DNA of 64,000 nucleotides from Semisulcospira habei (taxonomy: Eukaryota > Mollusca > Gastropoda > Semisulcospiridae), in assembly GCA_036245525.1 (NCBI GenBank), contig BTPG01000001.1:215400804-215464803 (forward strand), in the 5' to 3' direction. Shown piece after piece: positions 19,901 to 28,517 of the stretch. Numbering within the stretch: position 1 is the first letter of the stretch; each line of letters begins with the position of its first letter. A program made the position numbers and the translations under genes. The notes below the pieces were generated by a model. It searched no databases. It saw only the letters and a program-made list of their open reading frames with translations, and had not been told where the DNA came from.

Positions 19901-22900
19901 TAATTTCTTAAGATTTTACGGCCAAATAAATTATCTTCTGGCGAAAAAAGTGCTGAAATTGTCCGCTAAAAGGTACCAATTTCTCGCTGACTTTGCTGCT
20001 CTTGTACCGCCGAGCCATCGCGTTTCCCTCGAGATAAATAATGAGCCAATCAGAAGTGTCCTCTGATTAGCGCAACCAATCGGAATCTGAAATATACATG
20101 ATCGGAAATAGTGTGAGTTCAGTTTAGTAGTTCTTGGGATTTCACTGTTTTACACAAAAGTGAATCGTTAAGTCGTAAAATTGCTGATTGCAGTGACAAT
20201 GCTGAGACGAAAACAGTGTAACAGCAGAAGTTTTCGCAACGTTATTCCAAAGAGTATCCGTGCATGACTGCGTCCAAAGTGTCACAAGGACATGCTCGCT
20301 GTGTTACCGAGTTTTACGTTCACGCAAAATCTTCCTGTCAAATTTTTTTTCTTCCTGTCAAATTTTGAAAATGGTAAGGTCAGGTAGTGAAAGGGGTTGG
20401 CATCTCTGCCTGCCAAATTTAGCTTTCCTGTTACAACTTGGGTGCTTCTGTGCCGGTTATGTGCTGGAATTCCGTTTTTTGAAAATGACCTGCCATAAGA
20501 AATTGCATGCTCCGGAGGCCAGGTGTCTTTGGCCCTCTGGACCTTTGAAGGTTTTTGAAAATTCAACACAAGCACCCAAGCATCCTAAAGATTCTCTTGC
20601 AAAGTGTTGCCATTTTGAAAATGTGGCTCTGGTCGCGGCAGTTTCAAACAAATCAAAGAAAACGGATCATCTGACTGGACTAGGGGAGGGTACTCATAAG
20701 AAGAGAATAGTGTCTCCTTATAGTAATACTCTCCCTTACATGGATTGGATGGTCTCATACAGACTGACTATTCGTGCATACAGTGACATGCTCCTCTCGC
20801 AGTGCTATGTGAAAGAAACTGCAGATGAGTTATGAGTGAGTACTGGGCGAGAGTTTGAGTTATGAGTGAGTACTGGGTGAGAGTTTGAATTATGAGTGAG
20901 TACTGGGCGAGAGTTTGAATTATGAGTGAGTACTGGGTGAGAGTTTGAATTATGAGTGAGTACTGGGCGAGAGTTTGAATTATGAGTGAGTACTGGGCGA
21001 GAGTTTGAATTATGAGTGAGTACTGGGTGAGAGTTTGAGTTATGAGTGAGTACTGGGTGAGAGTTTGAGTTATGAGTGAGTACTGGGTGAGAGTTTGAAT
21101 TATGAGTGAGTACTGGGCGAGAGTTTGAATTTATGAGTGAGTACTGGGCGAGAGTTTGAATTATGAGTGAGTACTGGGTGAGAGTTTGAGTTATGAGTGA
21201 GTACTGGGTGAGAGTTTGAGTTATGAGTGAGTACTGGGTGAGAGTTTGAGTTATGAGTGAGTACTGGGTGAGAGTTTGAGTTATGAGTGAGTACTGGGTG
21301 AGAGTTTGAGTCATGAGTGAGTACTGGGTGAGAGTTTGAGTCATGAGTGAGTACTGGGTGAGAGTTTGAGTTATGAGTGAGTACTGGGCGAGAGTTTGAA
21401 TTATGAGTGAGTACTGGGCGAGAGTTTGAATTATGAGTGAGTACTGGGCGAGAGTTTGAATTATGAGTGAGTACTGGGCGAGAGTTTGAGTTATGAGTGA
21501 GTACTGGGTGAGAGTTTGAGTTATGAGTGAGTACTGGGTGAGAGTTTGAATTATGAGTGAGTACTGGGTGAGAGTTTGAATTATGAGTGAGTACTGGGCG
21601 AGAGTTTCTGGAACCCTCCTTAACCCTTTGCATGTCACAAATGTTTTTTGTCGCCATGATTTCCGTTGCAATCATCATAACAAGAATCACTACTGGCGCG
21701 CAGAGGATTAGTAAAATGTACCTCACTAGAACCAAGTTGATTACAAATACGCAGGTTAGCCTCAATATTACGCAGCCCAGTGTACTGCGCTATATGATAT
21801 AGCACTCCCAGGTCTCTGTTTCTATGCCTGGTGAGCAAAACGTCCTTGGTCCGACATCAGCCTAACCCATTTAGCCCCGAGTCCCTACAGCAGGAGATGC
21901 AACTACAGCGGTATTGCCATCAGGTATACACAGTCTCATTTCACGCCCCAGTAGCAGAACACCTTTAGGCCCACGATGGCCACAGTGGGCCCGTGCAGGA
22001 CATTCGCGGGCCCATTGCGGCCGCTGTGAGCCCGAGGACCTTTGCTTGCTGTATGGCTTCTGGGTACTGCAGCGCACTGAGTCTAACGTGTGCCTGTGCT
22101 TTTTCAGGTGAAGTGGAGTCCTCATGGTAACATCTACGTGTCGTGCTCCAAAGACGGAGACATCAAGATCTGGGATGGGGTCAGCAGCAAGTGTACAACG
22201 ACCTTCAAGATGGCGCACCAAGGTCAGGAGGTCTGCTCGGTGGTCATGTCTCGCAACGCTAAGGTCAGTTGTTACCACACTACCAGAATCTGGTTTTGTG
22301 CGACATCTTGTCGTTTTTGTTTGTTGACCCATTGCATGCTAAGACTGATTTTGTAAAATTTGCCTATCCTGCGAAGTCTACATTACTGATTAGGACATAG
22401 ATCAACTGTTTTAGTTCAAGGGTGGTGCCAGCATAGCTTGGCGCCTGAGGCGCTGAGCTATTCTGGTACCACCCTTGAACTATCAGTCAAATTTATTTGA
22501 AGCAATGGGTGTATCAGAATGATAAGGGTTAACATATCGGTGCAAATCCTGTTCCTGTGGAACTAGAGGCAGACTATGTAAGATAACTTTAGATGATGGG
22601 CAGGAGTAGTGACGCCGGAAAGCGTTTGGCGACTTGAAAAGTTCTCCTTGAAGTGCTAGTACATCTGGCAACCTCAAAATTCGAAAATTTAATAAACCAG
22701 GACAATTTGATGTGACGGGCGTCTGCATTGTCTTGGGCTGCTGACTTGTGAATCTGACTGCTGGCTGTTTAATCCTTTTAGCCCCAAGGTTTCTCAAATT
22801 TGGGAGGTGTTGCCTAATCACTGTGTACCAGTTGCAGGGGACAGATTGACCATGATAATTCAAGGGTAGTGCCAGATTAGCTTGGCGCCTGAAGGCGCCA

Positions 22901-23000
22901 AGCTAATCTGGCACTACCCTTGAATTATCATGGTCAATCCATCTCCTGCTGCATGGACTCGGGGCTACATGTTACACTCCTGCTCATGTTACAAACTGAC

Positions 23001-23066
<66 letters not shown>

Positions 23067-23839
23067 TAATAATAATAATAATAATAATAATACCGTTATT
23101 ATATAGGCGCTTTTTCTCAATTTTGGGGAAATCGACTCAAAGCGCCGCGCCTGAAACCCAACACACACACTCACGAAACAGACGCGGATTTACGCCATTT
23201 AAGACAAACACAGTACAAGACAAACGAAGGGCCAGTCAGCTACTGAAGTTACAGAGATTTTTTTTATCGCTTGTATTTGAAATTTTGTAAAGTGGCCTGA
23301 GACCGGTACCAAAGTGTGTGTACATTCAGGAAAACCCCGTTGATGAGGTGATTGTCAGGAAGCTGGGATAGTCGCAGTTGTCGTATGTTTACTGTTTTCA
23401 GGCAAGGTACATAACCTGTTTTCCATTTCTTGCGTTGAAACTGTAAAAAGAATGTTCGCATTGTTGATTCTTTCCAATGTACAGCATTTCTCTTTCAGAG
23501 GCAGAAAGTACATCAAGATTATGGCAAAATACAGCGGCTGAATTATTGTAAGCACCTGCCATTGTTTGCTTGCAGTATGTGTTGTCGTGTGGGAAGGACT
23601 CCCTCGTCAAGCTGTGGGAGCTGTCCACCAATCGCTGTTTGATTGTATACACGGGGGCGGGAGCCACTGGCAAAATGGAACATCGCGCAAACGCCATCTT
23701 CAACCATACCGAGGACTATGGTCAGCTTATGTTTGCTAAACACCGTGTGCATTTGTAATTGACCTTGTTGTGGTGTCCAAGTGCAAATGTGTCTCATGGG
23801 TGAGACTTTTCCGCCTACAGCCAGATTTCCGGATCACCA

Positions 23840-23870
<31 letters not shown>

Positions 23871-25636
23871 ATTTTTTTTTTTTTTTTTTTTTCACTTAAA
23901 ATGTGCCCTCAGACCCCCACTTCAAGATTGAATTTTTTTTTCAGGATTGAATTGTTTTTTTTTTCTGTCCCATCCATGTTGTCTTGTATGGCCAGGACCT
24001 GGGTGGCTGTCTTCAGCCCTGTATACTGATTCAGCTGTTTCAAAAATCCCAGAAAATCGAATTCCAGCTTTTTCGTTCAGATATAACAGCCAGTCATTCC
24101 ATCTGCAAGAGGCATACATGTTCATGAGCCCCTGCATCCACATAGGCTCAAGAGAATCTATGTCTAGCCAAGGTGTATCAGCCACAGTTGCGTCTCATCA
24201 TCCACTGTTAACCCTGTTAGCCCCAAGGTCGCATTTCTCAAAGTTTGGAGGTGTTGCCTATCGACTATGTACTGGTTGCAGGGGATGAATTGACCATGAT
24301 CATTCAAGGGCAGTGCCAGATTAGCTTGGCGCCTTCAGGCGCCAAGCTAATCTGGCACTACCCTTGAATGATCATCGTCAAGCCATAAATGGGTTAACTC
24401 TACAGTTGAAAAGAGAACTTGCATGTTTTCTGACACGTGTGTGAAATATGATTTGTCATTGTCCATAGTTGGACATAGGTAGCATGTGAACTGTTCAGTT
24501 TGTTGGACTGTCACACGTGCACTGGAGTTTAGCAGAATGGCTCGTTTGAATGAGAGCCGTAGTTGTACAGGAAGTGTATTTGTGCGTTAGATGTTTGCTG
24601 TTTTTACCTTGATTTGGTTTTTAATTCTTTCTTTTTTTTACTGTGACTGCTTCTAATTTGTTTGTTTATTTTGCCTCCAGTGTTGTTCCCGGATGAGAAA
24701 ACTACCAGTCTATGCTGCTGGGATTCGAGGAATGCTGAGCGACAGAAACTTCTCTCATTAGGTAAGAAGAGCTACTCCTGGTGGATTCGTTTCAAATTTC
24801 TATTTCGTTTTTATTTTGTTGAATGATTCTGTAACAGGAGCAAAAACTTTTAATCCATTACTTCCTGAGGCTGAAATCACTTATTGTACTATGAAGGTTA
24901 CATCACAGATTACAAGCTAGATCAATCATTTTAGTTTAAGGGTGGTGCCAGAATAGCTTGGCGCCTGAGGCGCCAAGCCATTCTGGCACCACCCTTGAAA
25001 TATCATACTCATAGTCAAATTTATTGCAAGCAGTAGTTTATCAGGATGAAAAGGGTTAATCTTATATACGGCTTAGTTATAGCTTATGTCACACATTTAC
25101 ACAACCTCTAGAGGGTGAAGCCCACAGGTCAGCAGTATTAAGCCTTGCACATGAGCTATGAGGGCTTTGCTGTTCTTTGTGTTTTGTGCAATAGGTTACC
25201 AACAAGCCGGGACAACGTTCTGTATGTTATGAACCAACCCAAGTTTTAACCCCCCGTCACTGGCAGTGGTGCCGACAGTCTTTCTGAAATCTTTGATAAT
25301 TCATCGGCAAAGAACCCCAGTCATTGAAAGACTGTGGATACAAAATCAGCAAGAGACGCGGATCCTCGCTAACCCCCACAACTGATGGAGCTCATGAGGA
25401 TCTATGTCTCTTGCAGTTGGATTGTGTTCATGTTTCCTGGCAGTGAAAGAGCTAATTCTGATCTACAAATATGCATCTAATGATGGTTCTAGCAATGATG
25501 GTTCTCGTTTCATCTTTTTACAGGGCACAACGGGCCAGTGAGAACTATTCAGCACTCGCCGATGGGACCAGCGTTCGTCTCCTGCAGTGAAGACTTCCGC
25601 GCACGATTCTGGTACAGAAAGGCCACCACGGACTAA
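13771..25636 (+). CDS. CSTF1: CSTF1, cleavage stimulation factor subunit 1 (nine 3' coding exons)
   Basis: WD40 subunit (CstF-50) of the nuclear complex that binds the GU-rich element downstream of poly(A) sites and promotes pre-mRNA cleavage; it works with CstF-64 and CstF-77. The nine exons below total 1031 nt, join in one frame with GT-AG introns and encode 342 residues plus stop. Recognisable family blocks: [103 protein letters not shown] and the C-terminus [13 protein letters not shown]. Human CstF-50 has about 431 residues, so roughly 85-90 N-terminal residues (homodimerisation domain) must be encoded left of the window. LINE A and its insertions therefore lie in an intron or 5' region of this gene. 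Introns are full of hairpin MITEs, but the coding frame is intact. Confidence 0.95.
13911..14035. mobile_element. HP-C half element
   Basis: CCCTTTCACTGCTGAC, then one arm GGGGGCTCATGAGGATCTATG + CCTCTTGC of the HP-C stem without its partner. It starts just downstream of an exon donor. Confidence 0.6.
14194..14316 (+). CDS. CSTF1: CSTF1 exon b
   Basis: 41 codons, phase 0 at both ends: [20 protein letters not shown] ... [14 protein letters not shown], the linker between WD repeats 1 and 2 that is characteristic of CstF-50. Acceptor CCGCAG, donor GTAAGG. Confidence 0.95.
14362..14500. mobile_element. Hairpin MITE, family HP-B
   Basis: Starts TTAACCCATTCTGTCCTGAT; stem TTCAAGGGTGGTGCCAGAAT + AGCTTGGCGCC with its complement. 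The right terminus is unclear. Confidence 0.65.
14501..15308 (+). other. Intron with unclassified dispersed sequence
   Basis: A short (TAA)n at 14607-14618 and an (AATC)n at 14628-14643 are followed by about 550 bp of non-coding sequence that looks like a transposon 3' fragment; I cannot name it. Confidence 0.35.
15309..15485. mobile_element. HP-A
   Basis: TTAACCCTTTTAGCCCCCAAG at the left and GGTTGAATGGGTTAA at the right; the central stem is partly deleted (the left stem is present, the right stem mostly lost). Confidence 0.7.
15482..15651. mobile_element. HP-D joined to HP-A half
   Basis: TTAAAATGTTACTGTTTGTA leads into the HP-D sequence CTTCACTATCGGCAGTGCTT ... AACACTGCTGTCAGCCAGAG and then into an HP-A right arm ending GGCTAAAAAGGTTAA. 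The HP-A/HP-D junction is found again at 27240. Confidence 0.55.
15852..15945. mobile_element. Hairpin MITE, family HP-D
   Basis: TTAACCCTCTGCGTGTCAGT pairs with ACTACTGACAGGCAACGGGTTAA read in reverse complement; the arms include GTAGCGTTTTTTGTCATGATG. A ~94-bp piggyBac-type hairpin with TTAA ends. Confidence 0.7.
15974..16160. repeat. LINE 3'-end fragment with a 78-bp direct duplication
   Basis: (AATA)n is followed by TTCTTGTATAGCGCTGTTCT and a block ending AGACACGCGCATA that is repeated once (about 15990-16062 and 16068-16140). It resembles CR1-like LINE 3' ends (compare LINE B). Confidence 0.55.
16301..16446 (+). repeat. 36-bp minisatellite, 4 units
   Basis: Four units of GAACTGTGACAATGTG + NNCCTGATCACCAGACAGTT in a CSTF1 intron. 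Confidence 0.9.
16467..16680. mobile_element. HP-B (full-length copy)
   Basis: TTAACCCCTTTCATCCTGATG at the left and CTTCAGGATGTAATGAGTTAA at the right. The stem TTCAAGGGTGGTGCCAGAAT is nearly perfectly paired. Best-preserved HP-B in the window. Confidence 0.78.
16750..16905. mobile_element. HP-B, reverse orientation, truncated
   Basis: AAGGCTACATTACAGATTAG, then the paired stem with GTGCCAGAATAGCTTGGTGCC and its complement. The outer end is missing; it lies just before CSTF1 exon c. Confidence 0.65.
16956..17078 (+). CDS. CSTF1: CSTF1 exon c
   Basis: 41 codons, phase 0: [20 protein letters not shown] ... [17 protein letters not shown], a WD repeat. Acceptor CCCGCAG, donor GTAGGT. Confidence 0.95.
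17208..17330. mobile_element. HP-C
   Basis: TTAACCCCTTTACTGCTGAG, then ACATAGATCCTCATGAGCCC paired with GGGCTCATGAGGATCTATGT. The right terminus is not clear. Confidence 0.65.
17553..17728. mobile_element. HP-A, stem-deleted
   Basis: GCCCCAAGGTCCCATTTCTC ... one stem arm only (GGCGCCAAGCTAATCTGGCA) ... AGGGTTAA. Confidence 0.65.
17755..17830 (+). CDS. CSTF1: CSTF1 exon d
   Basis: [20 protein letters not shown] + TQHPT, ending with one base of a split codon. Acceptor TTTTTCAG, donor GTGAGT. Confidence 0.95.
18203..18405. mobile_element. HP-C, degenerate
   Basis: TTAAATCCCTTCACTACCAG, AAGAGGCATAGATCCTGCGG and GGGGCTCATGAGGATCTAT; the stem is partly deleted and the end is near CACTGGCACTGTGGCAGTGC. 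Confidence 0.6.
18406..19208 (+). other. Unclassified dispersed-looking sequence in CSTF1 intron
   Basis: A GC-richer block (18420-18990) unlike the surrounding intron, with no intact frame or terminal repeats that I can see. At 19018-19090 there are traces of an HP-type hairpin (CATGATAGTTCAAAGGGGGT). Confidence 0.35.
19209..19422. mobile_element. HP-A
   Basis: CACCCTTTCAGCCCCGTGGC at the left, AACAGGGTTAA at the right; stem CAAAGGTAGTGCCGGATGAG with its complement. Confidence 0.7.
19490..19681. mobile_element. HP-C with a poly-G run in the loop
   Basis: GATCCTCATGAGCCCCCGCA, then a loop enlarged by a ~35-bp G-rich run (19536-19570), then GGCTCATGAGGTGCTATGTC and a right arm ending GGCGGTGAAGAGGTTAA. 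Confidence 0.65.
19713..19792 (+). CDS. CSTF1: CSTF1 exon e
   Basis: Completes the split codon from exon d (T+TG, L): [20 protein letters not shown] + HKGPITD, phase 0 end. Acceptor TTGTTTCAG, donor GTAAGT. Confidence 0.94.
19800..20828 (+). other. Intron, no recognised feature
   Basis: Contains a 191-codon open frame (20260-20835) with no family resemblance and runs of lysine/serine-poor composition; I do not regard it as a gene. Part of it (20330-20680) has short repeated TTTTGAAAATG words. Confidence 0.4.
20829..21608. repeat. 30-bp minisatellite, ~26 units
   Basis: About 26 copies of GAGTTTGARTTATGAGTGAG + TACTGGGYGA in a CSTF1 intron, with only a few variant positions (A/G, C/T) and one 1-bp insertion near 21131. 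It is open in several frames on the reverse strand because the period is a multiple of three; this is not a gene. Confidence 0.95.
21620..21711. mobile_element. HP-D
   Basis: TTAACCCTTTGCATGTCACA ... TTTTTTGTCGCCATGATTTC ... ACTACTGGCGCGCAGAGGATTA; it directly abuts the 30-bp array. Confidence 0.6.
21862..21900. mobile_element. HP-A terminal fragment
   Basis: TAACCCATTTAGCCCCGAGT and CAGCAGGAGATG only; the rest is missing. Confidence 0.5.
21950..22050. repeat. GC-rich imperfect hairpin
   Basis: CACCTTTAGGCCCACGATGG pairs imperfectly with CCGAGGACCTTTGC-side sequence; inner GTGGGCCCGTGC / GCGGGCCCATTGC are also self-complementary. A related sequence is at 55760-55845. Confidence 0.45.
22108..22263 (+). 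CDS. CSTF1: CSTF1 exon f
   Basis: 52 codons, phase 0: [20 protein letters not shown] ... [25 protein letters not shown] repeat ending in the IKIWDG strand. Acceptor TTTTTCAG, donor GTCAGT. Confidence 0.95.
22324..22532. mobile_element. HP-B
   Basis: GACCCATTGCATGCTAAGAC at the left; AGAATGATAAGGGTTAA at the right; stem TTCAAGGGTGGTGCCAGCAT with its complement. Confidence 0.7.
22768..22976. mobile_element. HP-A, near-perfect hairpin
   Basis: TTTAATCCTTTTAGCCCCAAG ... GACCATGATAATTCAAGGGT ... fully paired stem around CGCCTGAAGGCG ... CTGCTGCATGGACTCGGGGC. Confidence 0.75.
23001..23215. repeat. (AAT)n with a CR1-like LINE 3' end
   Basis: An AAT repeat of about 90 bp is followed by ACCGTTATTATATAGGCGCT ... 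AAAGCGCCGCGCCTG and CACACACTCACGAAAC, close to the 3' untranslated region of LINE B (5060-5130). A 3' fragment with its microsatellite tail. Confidence 0.6.
23576..23720 (+). CDS. CSTF1: CSTF1 exon g
   Basis: [20 protein letters not shown] ... [20 protein letters not shown] + TEDY, ends with one base of a split codon. Acceptor CTTGCAG, donor GTCAGC. Confidence 0.95.
23839..23893. repeat. Poly-C then poly-T run
   Basis: About 30 C residues followed by about 22 T residues; length is likely to be unreliable. Confidence 0.8.
24208..24397. mobile_element. HP-A
   Basis: TTAACCCTGTTAGCCCCAAG at the left, AAATGGGTTAA at the right; stem around GGCGCCTTCAGGCGCC almost perfect; right outer arm shortened. 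Confidence 0.75.
24681..24761 (+). CDS. CSTF1: CSTF1 exon h
   Basis: Completes the V codon and encodes [20 protein letters not shown] + QKLLSL, ending with one base of a Gly codon. Acceptor TGCCTCCAG, donor GTAAGA. Confidence 0.95.
   Translation, partial: CCSRMRKLPVYAAGIRGMLSDRNFSH
24850..25059. mobile_element. HP-B
   Basis: TTTAATCCATTACTTCCTGAG at the left; CAGGATGAAAAGGGTTAA at the right; stem TTTAAGGGTGGTGCCAGAAT with complement. Confidence 0.72.
25246..25454. mobile_element. HP-C
   Basis: TTAACCCCCCGTCACTGGCAG at the left, CTGGCAGTGAAAGAGCTAA at the right; the stem is weakened by substitutions (GAGACGCGGATCCTCGC versus GAGGATCTATGTCTCTTGC). Confidence 0.65.
25524..25636 (+). CDS. CSTF1: CSTF1 terminal exon
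   Basis: Completes the Gly codon, then [20 protein letters not shown] and [16 protein letters not shown] with TAA at 25634-25636, the last WD repeat and the conserved C-terminus. Acceptor TTTTTACAG. Confidence 0.95.
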
Positions 25637-25652
25637 AAGGGGAGACCTGGTT

Positions 25653-25965
25653 TTAACTCCATCACTGCCAGTGACCGCGAAAAGAAATGCATACTGAGGG
25701 GGAAGCATCCTTTCACTGTCCGTAGACGTCAAACCTGCCTCTGGAATCTCCGCAGATTCAATGCCTGTACTCTCCATTGCTTCGTCTAAGGTGGATTAAA
25801 TCAGGGAGGTAGGAAGAATGGACCCTCATTTGCGACACCAGGCAGAGGAATAGAGTGGGCAAGAGGCATTGATCCTCATGAGCCCCCGCATCTGCGGGGG
25901 CTCATGAGGATCAATGCCTCTTGCAGTCGGGTGGTGGTTGCTTGTTCTTAACGTTGAACGAGTTA
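25653..25965. mobile_element. HP-C elements forming the start of the CSTF1 3' UTR
   Basis: TTAACTCCATCACTGCCAGT begins 17 bp after the CSTF1 stop; a second HP-C core (GATCCTCATGAGCCCCCGCA / TGCGGGGGCTCATGAGGATC) is at 25870-25917 and the block ends TTAA at 25962-25965. I see no AATAAA between 25637 and 26500. Confidence 0.65.
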
Positions 25966-26077
25966 ACAGGAGTCGGTGAGGAACGTCTTCCTACGATTGT
26001 TACAAACGTTACCCGCCACCGACGGAGACTGGAATGGAAAAGTTATCACTAACTTTGAGCAGGAAGGGATGATGTTT

Positions 26078-26271
26078 CACTCCTTTTCCCCCAGACTCAC
26101 CACAGCAAGATAAGGATCGACCGTGATAGTTCAAGGGTGATGCCAGAATAGCTTGGTTTCTGGCATCACCCTTGAACTGTCATGGTCAATCTGTGTCCTG
26201 CACGGCAATGCAGTCTTCAGAGGACAACGGCAACATTTGGGGATTTCGGTATTGGGGTAGAATGAGTTAGA
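26078..26271. mobile_element. Hairpin MITE, family HP-B2
   Basis: CAAGATAAGGATCGACCGTG, stem TTCAAGGGTGATGCCAGAAT with complement, CGACGGCAAC-type right arm. It shares the stem of HP-A/HP-B but has its own outer arms. Confidence 0.65.
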
Positions 26272-26483
26272 GATTCTGACAGCGAGGAAAAAACAACTAC
26301 TATCCAAACGAGAGGCAGCATTATTAATGAAATCTGTGGGTTTCTAGTAAATGATGTGTGAAAGTGACTTTAGTGTGCGAGCGTTCACTTCGTCAGTATT
26401 TTGATCTTCATAGAATAGCTCCAAAGAGCTTGGAACTTTGACTTTTACGATAAATTTGTGTTGTGTTGTGTTTGGCAACGGTC

Positions 26484-26616
26484 TTGAGGCTCCAAGCTAA
26501 TCTGTCACTACCCTTGAATTATCACGGTCAATCCATCCCCTGCAACTGGTACGCGGTCGTTAGGTGACACCTCCACCGTTAGATGAGAAATGTTGTTTTG
26601 GCGTTAAAAGGGTTAA
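26484..26616. mobile_element. HP-A right half
   Basis: GAGGCTCCAAGCTAATCTGT ... CCCTTGAATTATCACGGTCA ... AAAAGGGTTAA. Confidence 0.65.
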
Positions 26617-27021
26617 GCCAATTGGGAAGGTGTGTGTGCTAGGACAGTGTCCCAAAATACTGATTATCTCTGCAGCCGGGCAGTGGCAACCCAATGTCCG
26701 TTTTCAGTTTTTTCATACTGTCACCCCTGCAAATCTCATTTGCCAGTGGTTTTTGCTCTGTGTTCATAATATTTCCACTTCCTGTGCCCACAATTTGCGA
26801 TGGATCAACCTTTTACAGCACTGGAGGACAGCAGTTCATGTGCAGCGTATCATGAAAGTGCGAATGGGAGAGTACATGTACATTGTTGTGTAAACCTTAC
26901 CCCATTGTATGGTGACAGAAACAAGCGTTGAAGCAGTGCAGCAGTAGGCTTTTTGTTGTTCATTTTAACCATTTTGCTCATGTTCTCTTATTGTTCAGGA
27001 TTTGCATTGACAACAAGTCTC
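26617..27021. other. Intergenic, nothing recognised
   Basis: Between the CSTF1 3' region and the next HP-A copy. A 109-codon open frame overlaps the HP-A end and is not convincing. Confidence 0.5.
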
Positions 27022-27243
27022 TTAACCCATTCAGCCCGACGCACGTATTTCCCCACGCACGTATTTATTTGGAGCCGTCCTCTTAACGACTGTGCACCTG
27101 TTGCAGGAGATGGATCGACCATGATAATTCAAGGGCAGCGCCAGATTAGCTTGGCGCCGACAGGCGCCAAGCTAATCTGGCACTACCCTTGAATTATCAT
27201 TTTCGACCCATCTGCTGTAGTGCGTCAGAGCTGAATGGGTTAA
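27022..27243. mobile_element. HP-A (full-length)
   Basis: TTAACCCATTCAGCCCGACGC at the left, GAGCTGAATGGGTTAA at the right; stem TTCAAGGGCAGCGCCAGATT with complement. Confidence 0.78.
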
Positions 27244-27345
27244 AATGTTACTGTTTGTATTTAAGCCCTTGACTATCAGGTAGTGCTTTTGATTGCGATG
27301 ATTGCAGCAGTAATCCTTGCTACAAGCAACACTACTATCAGCCAG
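27240..27345. mobile_element. HP-D abutting HP-A
   Basis: TTAAAATGTTACTGTTTGTA then GACTATCAGGTAGTGCTTTT ... AACACTACTATCAGCCAGAG. The same HP-A/HP-D junction as at 15482. Confidence 0.6.
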
Positions 27346-27455
27346 AGTGTTTATCAGAAAAGGAAGGGAAGGTCCCGCGTGAGAAAATTCTGTGTATTGT
27401 CATGTTTTCAGCAGATTATAGAAGATTTAATATCTGTGACTGCATTTGCTGTTTT

Positions 27456-27577
27456 GGTGTGTGTGTGGTGTGTGTATTGGGTGTGTGAGTTGGGTGTGTG
27501 TGTGGGTGTGTGTATTGGGCGTGGGTGTGTGGGTGGGGGTAGGTGTGGGTGTTTGTGTGGGTGGGTGGGTGTATGTG
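27456..27577 (+). repeat. Degenerate GT-rich microsatellite
   Basis: GTGTGTGTGG/GGGTGTGTG-type simple sequence. Confidence 0.85.
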
Positions 27578-27589
27578 TGAATCAGACTT

Positions 27590-27788
27590 GACCTTTTCAC
27601 TGCCTGGAAAAATTGGACATGATCCGTGTGCAAGAGACAGAGCCACATGAGACCCCGCAGTTGCAGGGGGTCATGAGGATCTATGTCTCTTGCTTAGACT
27701 ACTTTGTATCTATGTTCCTTTGACATCTTTTGGACCTTTGACGTTACAATTTTTTGTTTTAAATCGTCCACTGGCAGTAAAGGGGTTC
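27590..27788. mobile_element. HP-C
   Basis: CCTTTTCACTGCCTGGAAAA at the left, CACTGGCAGTAAAGGGGTTCA at the right; stem around GACCCCGCAGTTGCAGGGGGTC. Confidence 0.65.
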
Positions 27789-27805
27789 ATTAAACTTTGA
27801 CATTG

Positions 27806-27942
27806 TTAGCCCCGGATCCCTACAGCAAAGCTGGCACTACCCTTGAATTATCATGGTCAATCCATCTTCTGCAACTGGTACATAGTCGTTTTACAACACC
27901 TCCCATATTTGAGAAATGGGACCTTGGGACTGAAAGGGTTAA
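27806..27942. mobile_element. HP-A, left stem lost
   Basis: TAGCCCCGGATCCCTACAGC joined to CTGGCACTACCCTTGAATTA and ending CTGAAAGGGTTAA. Confidence 0.65.
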
Positions 27943-28189
27943 AGTGTATGTTTATTTGTTTGACGTTTTCTATGCTACGCACACACACACACACACACAC
28001 ACCCCAGAGAAGGAGATGGAGCTTAAAAAAACTATTACAATTTATTTTGTGTACAAAAAGGAGAGCTATTACACGTGTAATTACAGTACTATGACAAAAA
28101 GACATTTACACAATTTCATGTTCAAGACGAATGACGGTAACAATGAATCCAGTTCTTTGGTATCAATATGAAATTTGACAGTTGAAAGC

Positions 28190-28255
28190 ACACTGGCTGT
28201 CTCCCTCGATTCCCTATCGCTATCAGTGGTAGCGAGTGGAGTTAGACAAGCAGTG
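28190..28255. repeat. Short hairpin repeat
   Basis: CACACTGGCTGTCTCCCTCG pairs imperfectly with the following GTGGAGTTAGACAAGCAGTGTG. Related to 12758-12830. Confidence 0.5.
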
Positions 28256-28517
28256 TGAGAATACAGATAAATCAACCGCAGTGTTACAGCGCATTTTACT
28301 CTTGACACGCAGAGCACACATGCCAAAGGTATTTACACCGCAACACATCAAATTGCCACATTGTATCTTGCTGTATATAAAAACAAGCATGTTTATGGAT
28401 GGTGTATAATTTCTGAATAAGATAATACAAAAAAAAAAAAAAATCGATACATAATAGTTACCGGATTTCCTGCTAGATGGACCACAGTACCTGGAAACCT
28501 TCACGAATTGAGTGCTC

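Noticed and set aside
20260..20835. 191-codon open frame in a CSTF1 intron
   Set aside because: No recognisable domain, no splice or promoter context; overlaps the start of the satellite.
20805..21765. 221- and 288-codon open frames with repeated [10 protein letters not shown] / QTLTQYSLI
   Set aside because: Artefact of a 30-bp tandem array (period multiple of three) on the reverse strand of a CSTF1 intron.
22858..22945. Terminator-like perfect hairpins
   Set aside because: They are MITE stems shared by many loci; bacterial-type termination does not apply.
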